Shown piece after piece: positions 33,221-37,240 of a stretch of 37,240 nt of DNA. The number at the start of each line of letters is the position of its first letter. Within the stretch, counting starts at the first letter, position 1. Under the pieces are notes generated by a model. The model worked only from the letters and a program-made list of their open reading frames with translations, made no database searches and was not told where the DNA came from. The stretch covers positions 1 to 37,240 of the forward strand of contig CALWBA010000164.1 in the NCBI GenBank assembly GCA_944375815.1, given 5' to 3'. A program made the translations under genes and the position numbers. The DNA comes from an uncultured Lachnospiraceae bacterium (GTDB taxonomy: Bacteria; Bacillota; Clostridia; Lachnospirales; Lachnospiraceae).

Positions 33221-34159
33221 ATGAAACGATATGTAATACGGAGATTACTCCTGGCCATTCCACTATTGTTTGCCATTTCATTTATCTGTTTTATGTTTAT
33301 CAACCTGATTCCATCAAACCCGGCAGAAGTAGCACTTCGTGTGCAGCAAATGCCGGTTATAACGGAAGAAGCCATTGCGGAAATGGAAGAAATGCTGGGA
33401 TTAAACAAACCGTTTTTCGTGCGATATCTGGACTGGTTAGTTGGATGTCTGCAAGGTGACTTTGGAATCAGTTATGTTAATCCAGCCCGGACGGTTGCAG
33501 GAGAAATCCTTCGATCTTTGCCTGCAACACTGCAGCTGGCGGGAGCATCTTTTGTTATTGTTATTGTACTGAGTATTCCAATAGGATTTTTATGTGCCAT
33601 ATATAAAGATGGATGGTTTGACCGAATTATGCGGGGCGCAGTGTTTGTTACAACTGCAATGCCGCCTTACTGGGTTGGTTTATTGCTTATGTGGGCGATA
33701 GGAGTAAAACTTGGATGGCTTCCCACCAACGGAAATGGTACATGGCAGCATTTGATCCTTCCCGCATTTACTGTGGGATTGAGTTATATATCCACTTATA
33801 TCAGGCTGATTAGAAACAATATGCTGGAAAACATGAAACAGGATTATGTGCTGTATGCGAATGTCAGAGGTTTACCACAGAAATCAATCTGGGTGAAACA
33901 TGTGCTGAAAAATTCTATGCATACATGCATTGTTGCAATGGGAATGAGTATACCACAGTTGATATCAGGTACGATCGTGGTTGAGAATGTATTCTCCTGG
34001 CCAGGGTTAGGCACATTATGTATTAGTTCTATTTTTAACAGGGATTACCCGGTAATCCAGACGTATGTACTATTGATTGGTGTACTGTTTGTAGTGTTCA
34101 ATCTTGTGTTTGATATTTTACAGACAGTATCTGACCCGCGTCTGAGGAAGGAGAATTAA
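33221..34159 (+). CDS. nikB: NikB-like ABC transporter permease
   Basis: 312 residues with six membrane segments, beginning MKRYVIRRLLLAIPLL as in DppB/NikB proteins. TWQHLILPA, the EAA loop near VENVFSWPGLG, and SSIFNRDYPVIQ followed by a hydrophobic end closely follow E. coli NikB. It forms one half of the membrane channel with the next gene. It begins after AAAGGAAAAC, 25 bases after the hairpin. Confidence 0.88.
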   Translation: MKRYVIRRLLLAIPLLFAISFICFMFINLIPSNPAEVALRVQQMPVITEEAIAEMEEMLGLNKPFFVRYLDWLVGCLQGDFGISYVNPARTVAGEILRSLPATLQLAGASFVIVIVLSIPIGFLCAIYKDGWFDRIMRGAVFVTTAMPPYWVGLLLMWAIGVKLGWLPTNGNGTWQHLILPAFTVGLSYISTYIRLIRNNMLENMKQDYVLYANVRGLPQKSIWVKHVLKNSMHTCIVAMGMSIPQLISGTIVVENVFSWPGLGTLCISSIFNRDYPVIQTYVLLIGVLFVVFNLVFDILQTVSDPRLRKEN

Positions 34160-34160
34160 A

Positions 34161-34982
34161 ATGTCAAAACGTTTTTTTCAAAATAAAACTGCTGTGTTTA
34201 CCACGCTGATCGTTCTGGTAGTTGCACTCATAGGAATATTGGCTCCTGTAATTGCGCCAAATGATCCTTATGAAACCAATATCATTAATAAATTTGCGGG
34301 ATACAGCATGGAATATCCGCTTGGAACAGACCAGTTGGGAAGATGTGTGCTGTCCCGTATGATCTATGGTATCCGTCCTACTTTAGGACTTGCCGCACTG
34401 ACAATGGTAGGAACTATTGGAATCGGAGCTGTCTTAGGGATCATGGCGGGATACTTCAGAGGCATTGTGGAGGAAGTCATTATGCGCATTGTTGACGTGA
34501 TGCTTTCGTTCCCAAGCCAGATCATGGTATTTGCCGTAGTAGCATTGCTGGGTGTAAGTGTTCAAAATGTCATTATTGCAAATGTATTTATTAAATGGGC
34601 ATGGTATGCACGTATGATTCGTACAGGGGTTATGCAGTATCGTGATAAGAATTTTGTGCAGTTTTCATGTTGTGTTGGTATGCCGGAACGATTTATCCTG
34701 TTTCGTCATTTACTGCCATCCATAACATCGGATCTGGCTGTGCTGGCTTCTTTGGACATTGGGTGGGCAATCATCAATATTTCTACACTGTCATTTTTGG
34801 GGTTGGGAGTTCAGGCACCGACACCAGAATGGGGAGCGATGCTGAATGAGGCGAAAGAGGTTTTGACGAGTAATCCCACACAGATGATTGCACCAGGAGT
34901 TGCAATTGTTGCGTTAGTGTGCTGCTTTAATCTGATGGGAGATGCGCTGCGTGACGTTTTAGATCCCAAGGAGGTGAAGTGA
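34161..34982 (+). CDS. nikC: NikC-like ABC transporter permease
   Basis: 273 residues, close to NikC length. The N-terminal membrane segment is followed by the exported loop with PLGTDQLGRCVLSRMIYG, typical of DppC/OppC/NikC permeases. Further segments and the EAA loop (STLSFLGLGVQAPTPEWG) follow. It pairs with the upstream permease. The start is one base after the previous stop with GGAGAAT upstream. The stop overlaps the next start as TGATG. Confidence 0.88.
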   Translation: MSKRFFQNKTAVFTTLIVLVVALIGILAPVIAPNDPYETNIINKFAGYSMEYPLGTDQLGRCVLSRMIYGIRPTLGLAALTMVGTIGIGAVLGIMAGYFRGIVEEVIMRIVDVMLSFPSQIMVFAVVALLGVSVQNVIIANVFIKWAWYARMIRTGVMQYRDKNFVQFSCCVGMPERFILFRHLLPSITSDLAVLASLDIGWAIINISTLSFLGLGVQAPTPEWGAMLNEAKEVLTSNPTQMIAPGVAIVALVCCFNLMGDALRDVLDPKEVK

Positions 34983-35800
34983 TGAAACCAGTATTAGAGC
35001 TGAATCAATTACAGGTGTCTTTACATAGCAGAAAACAGAACCATGAGTTGGTGAAAGGTGTTACATTCTCCGTAATGCAGGGAGAGTGTCTTGGGATTTT
35101 AGGTGAGTCGGGCAGCGGAAAATCAATGTCAATGAAAGCTGCAATGGGAATCCTGGACAAAAATTTTCTTGTTTCCGGAAGTGCTAAATTTTTGGGAGAG
35201 GAATTGATTGGAAAAAGTTCGGAGGAGCTGCGAGGACTAAGAGGCGGAAAAATCGGAATGGTATTGCAAAATCCTATAACCTGTTTCGATCCGCTTTATC
35301 GGATTGGAAACCAGATTTCTGAAACTTTTATGGCACATCGTAAATGGGGTGCAAAAGAAATCAGAGAACGATCGATCGCTATGCTGAATAAGATGAAAAT
35401 TCGCAATCCGGAGGAGGTTTTAGAAAAGTATCCCCATCAGCTTTCGGGAGGGATGCTTCAGCGTATTATGATTGGGATTGCCACATCCATGAAACCGTCT
35501 CTTTTAATTGCGGATGAACCTACGACTGCGATTGATGCAATTACACAGTTTGAAATTTTGAATGAACTCGTAGATATTAAAAAAAACTATAAAGTAGCCA
35601 TGATTTTTATATCTCATGATCTGAATGCAATTTCCAGGGTGGCAGATAGAATCGTAGTTTTGAATCAGGGAACTGTAGTAGATCAGGGGGATTTCCATCA
35701 TATCATACATCATGCAACGGATCCTTATACCAGATTACTGATAGAAAAAAGAACGGATGTAATGAGAAGATATAAACTGGCCTTGCAGGGAGGAGTATAG
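34982..35800 (+). CDS. nikD: NikD-like ABC transporter ATP-binding protein
   Basis: 272 residues from ATG 34982, with AAGGAGGTG five bases upstream; a GTG codon directly before it is less likely. Walker A is GESGSGKS, the Q loop lies in MVLQNP, the ABC signature is LSGGMLQR and Walker B is LLIADEPTTAID, followed by the H loop ISHDL. It is shorter than typical OppD/DppD (about 325 residues) because the long C-terminal extension is missing, which suits the NikD subgroup. It powers the permease pair. Confidence 0.88.
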   Translation: MKPVLELNQLQVSLHSRKQNHELVKGVTFSVMQGECLGILGESGSGKSMSMKAAMGILDKNFLVSGSAKFLGEELIGKSSEELRGLRGGKIGMVLQNPITCFDPLYRIGNQISETFMAHRKWGAKEIRERSIAMLNKMKIRNPEEVLEKYPHQLSGGMLQRIMIGIATSMKPSLLIADEPTTAIDAITQFEILNELVDIKKNYKVAMIFISHDLNAISRVADRIVVLNQGTVVDQGDFHHIIHHATDPYTRLLIEKRTDVMRRYKLALQGGV

Positions 35801-35802
35801 TC

Positions 35803-36597
35803 ATGTTAAAGCTAGATAAGATATGTGTCAGTTTCCGCAGTGAACGGCAGGATAAAATCTTTGGCCATACAAAACAACAGATTTTATTTGATGTGTCTGT
35901 GGAAGTGAAAAAAGGGACCTGTCTGGGAATTCTTGGCGAATCAGGAAGTGGTAAGTCCACGATGGGACGTGTTCTATGCGGTCTTCTGAAACCGGACTCC
36001 GGCAATGTACTTATAAATGACATTCCGGTCTATGCTTCTAAATCAGGGCGTCGGGAACTGCAGAATAAACTGAGTATTGTTTTTCAGGATTATACAACAT
36101 CAGCAAATCCTCGCTTTCGTGTGCGGGATATTTTGAGAGAGGGGCTGTATGTCCGCCAGAGAAAAGAACGAATGCGTCTGGATCAGGAAAAGGAAATCAA
36201 TAGACTGCTGGAATTGGTTGGGCTATCCTCGGATTTTGCAGAGCGATTTCCCCATGAATTATCCGGAGGACAATTGCAGCGTGTATGTATCGCACGGGCT
36301 ATAGCCTGCAATCCGGAAATCATTCTGTTTGATGAGGCTATTTCTTCATTAGATGCACATACACAGGTTCAGATTATGGATCTGTTATTGGAACTGAAAG
36401 AAAAACTGTCACTTACCTATATCTTTATTACTCATGATCTGACATCAATCACATATCTTTGTGATGATGTACTGTTCTTATATCAGGGACATGTAACAGA
36501 ACATCTTTCTGTGAAACGCATTAACGAAACAAAAGATACTTATGCGAAAAAATTACTGGAATCTATTGTGGTTTTCGAGACAGAGGAGGCAGTATGA
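35803..36597 (+). CDS. nikE: NikE-like ABC transporter ATP-binding protein
   Basis: 264 residues, near NikE length. Walker A is GESGSGKST, the Q loop is in IVFQDY, the ABC signature is LSGGQLQRVCIARA and Walker B is ILFDEAISSLD, with ITHDL as H loop. The Walker B tail reads EAISSLD rather than the usual EPTSALD, a modest variation with the catalytic Glu kept. It starts three bases after the preceding stop, with GGGAGGAG upstream, and overlaps the next gene by four bases (ATGA). Confidence 0.88.
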   Translation: MLKLDKICVSFRSERQDKIFGHTKQQILFDVSVEVKKGTCLGILGESGSGKSTMGRVLCGLLKPDSGNVLINDIPVYASKSGRRELQNKLSIVFQDYTTSANPRFRVRDILREGLYVRQRKERMRLDQEKEINRLLELVGLSSDFAERFPHELSGGQLQRVCIARAIACNPEIILFDEAISSLDAHTQVQIMDLLLELKEKLSLTYIFITHDLTSITYLCDDVLFLYQGHVTEHLSVKRINETKDTYAKKLLESIVVFETEEAV

Positions 36598-37240
36598 GAT
36601 TTTGTGGATATGATATCATACCTGGACAGAAGAAGAATCTGAAAATTCCTGTTACAGAGGAAGTAGCGATGGATGTACTGGTTATTTGTGGAAAAGAACC
36701 AGGAAAAACATTGGTAATCACAGCAGGAGTTCATGGATGCGAATATGTAGGAATTGAAGCGGCAAAGAGACTTTCTGAAAAGATAGATCCTTCTGGATTA
36801 CAGGGAAATCTTATATTAATTCCATTATTGAATGCAGATGGTTTTTTTGAAGGCAGGAAACAGGTGGTCCCGGAAGATGGGGAAAATCTGAATCGCATTT
36901 TTCCAGGGAAAAAAGATGGTACAATCTCCAGACGGATTGCATATAGTATTGAAAAAAATATTTACCCTTATGCTGATTTCCTGATTGATCTGCATAGCGG
37001 AGACTGTAATGAGTCTTTACAGCCGTTAGTGTTCTGTCCTGATGCAGGAGCGATTGAGATAAATGCCATGGCAATGGAAGGTGCAAAAGTATTATCAGTA
37101 CCTTATCGTGTAAAATCTAAAGCTAAAAATGGTTTGTATAGCTGGGCGGTTCAACAAAAAATACCAGCTCTTTTGATTGAGCGCGGAGCAAATGGAGTAT
37201 GGTCAGAAGAAGAAGTTATGGCCTGCATGGACGATATTTT
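36594..37240 (+). CDS. AstE/AspA-type zinc hydrolase (M14-like deacylase), cut by window end
   Basis: The reading frame starts at ATG 36594, after AGAGGAGG, and stays open to the window end (215 complete codons). Zinc ligands of the succinylglutamate desuccinylase/aspartoacylase group are seen: GVHGCE (His47, Glu50) and DLHSGD (His134). NLNRIFPG (98-105) supplies the Asn and Arg of the substrate site. IERGAN near 204 holds a candidate catalytic Glu. The family hydrolyses N-acyl amino acids or C-terminal peptide bonds in the cytoplasm. ATGA overlap with nikE suggests that it handles the imported compound, perhaps releasing an amino acid or metal from an acylated ligand. The C-terminus lies outside the window. 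Confidence 0.85.
   Translation, partial: MRFCGYDIIPGQKKNLKIPVTEEVAMDVLVICGKEPGKTLVITAGVHGCEYVGIEAAKRLSEKIDPSGLQGNLILIPLLNADGFFEGRKQVVPEDGENLNRIFPGKKDGTISRRIAYSIEKNIYPYADFLIDLHSGDCNESLQPLVFCPDAGAIEINAMAMEGAKVLSVPYRVKSKAKNGLYSWAVQQKIPALLIERGANGVWSEEEVMACMDDI

Noticed and set aside
1..37240. CRISPR arrays, tRNA, rRNA genes and complete insertion sequences
   Set aside because: I saw no regularly spaced repeats, no tRNA-like cloverleaf or 3' CCA context, no rRNA sequence and no transposase gene. Only the end of a group II intron is present.

Overview
The window looks like chromosome of a Gram-positive gut-type Clostridia, most likely Lachnospiraceae. The reasons are strong GGAGG-type ribosome binding sites, sigma-A-like promoters, an infC-rpmI-rplT operon, a YkuD L,D-transpeptidase with PG_binding_4 domains, DUF4364, DUF1836 and YerC-type regulators, an LCP ligase, and a Wzx/Wzy capsule operon with a CpsB/C/D phosphoregulatory module. 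The genus cannot be fixed from the sequence.

Layout: (1) 1-127 is the 3' end of a group II intron (last codons of its maturase, domains V and VI). Its last base falls inside the stop codon of a DUF4352-like lipoprotein gene on the opposite strand. (2) 1003-2448 is the infC-rpmI-rplT operon with its own promoter, a long leader, an AUU-started infC and a strong terminator. (3) 2501-6348 holds cell-wall and housekeeping genes: an L,D-transpeptidase (minus strand), a divergent polysaccharide deacetylase, rarA and a terminator. (4) 6422-21864 is one run of 16 tightly packed plus-strand genes for a Wzy-dependent surface polysaccharide. It holds a CpsB/Wzz/CpsD control module, UDP-GlcA and UDP-xylose synthesis, an initiating sugar-phosphate transferase, GalE and Glf (UDP-galactofuranose), two further transferase candidates, Wzy, Wzx, a three-gene ulosonic-acid (Kdo-like) module, and an LCP protein to attach the product to peptidoglycan. 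(5) 21856-30230 is housekeeping: DUF4364, a TIGR01212-type radical SAM protein, YerC, DUF1836, PcrA, a small acidic membrane protein, a MATE exporter and an RlmD-type 23S rRNA methyltransferase. (6) 30417-37240 is a visibly more AT-rich block: a LysR regulator, a complete NikABCDE-like importer, and an AstE/AspA-type zinc hydrolase that runs off the window end.

The most unusual system is the ulosonate module at 17900-20803. A CMP-Kdo-synthetase-like enzyme and a KdsC-like phosphatase flank a 540-residue protein with an HMGL/DmpG-like aldolase domain. No KdsA (PEP-dependent Kdo-8-P synthase) or KdsD is present. The parsimonious reading is that the aldolase replaces KdsA and builds a 3-deoxy-2-ulosonic acid from pyruvate and a sugar (phosphate), which KdsC-like and KdsB-like steps then dephosphorylate and activate with CMP. 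The aldolase carries a C-terminal domain, and a separate protein at 14440-15270 shows the same GxGxS...GxD layout. Both recall GT42/DUF115 proteins, so one or both may move the CMP-sugar into the repeat unit. A second lead is the importer: its binding protein keeps the E. coli NikA pocket Arg and Trp residues but has Tyr where NikA has its nickel-ligating His416, and it sits with a LysR regulator and a zinc hydrolase rather than NikR.
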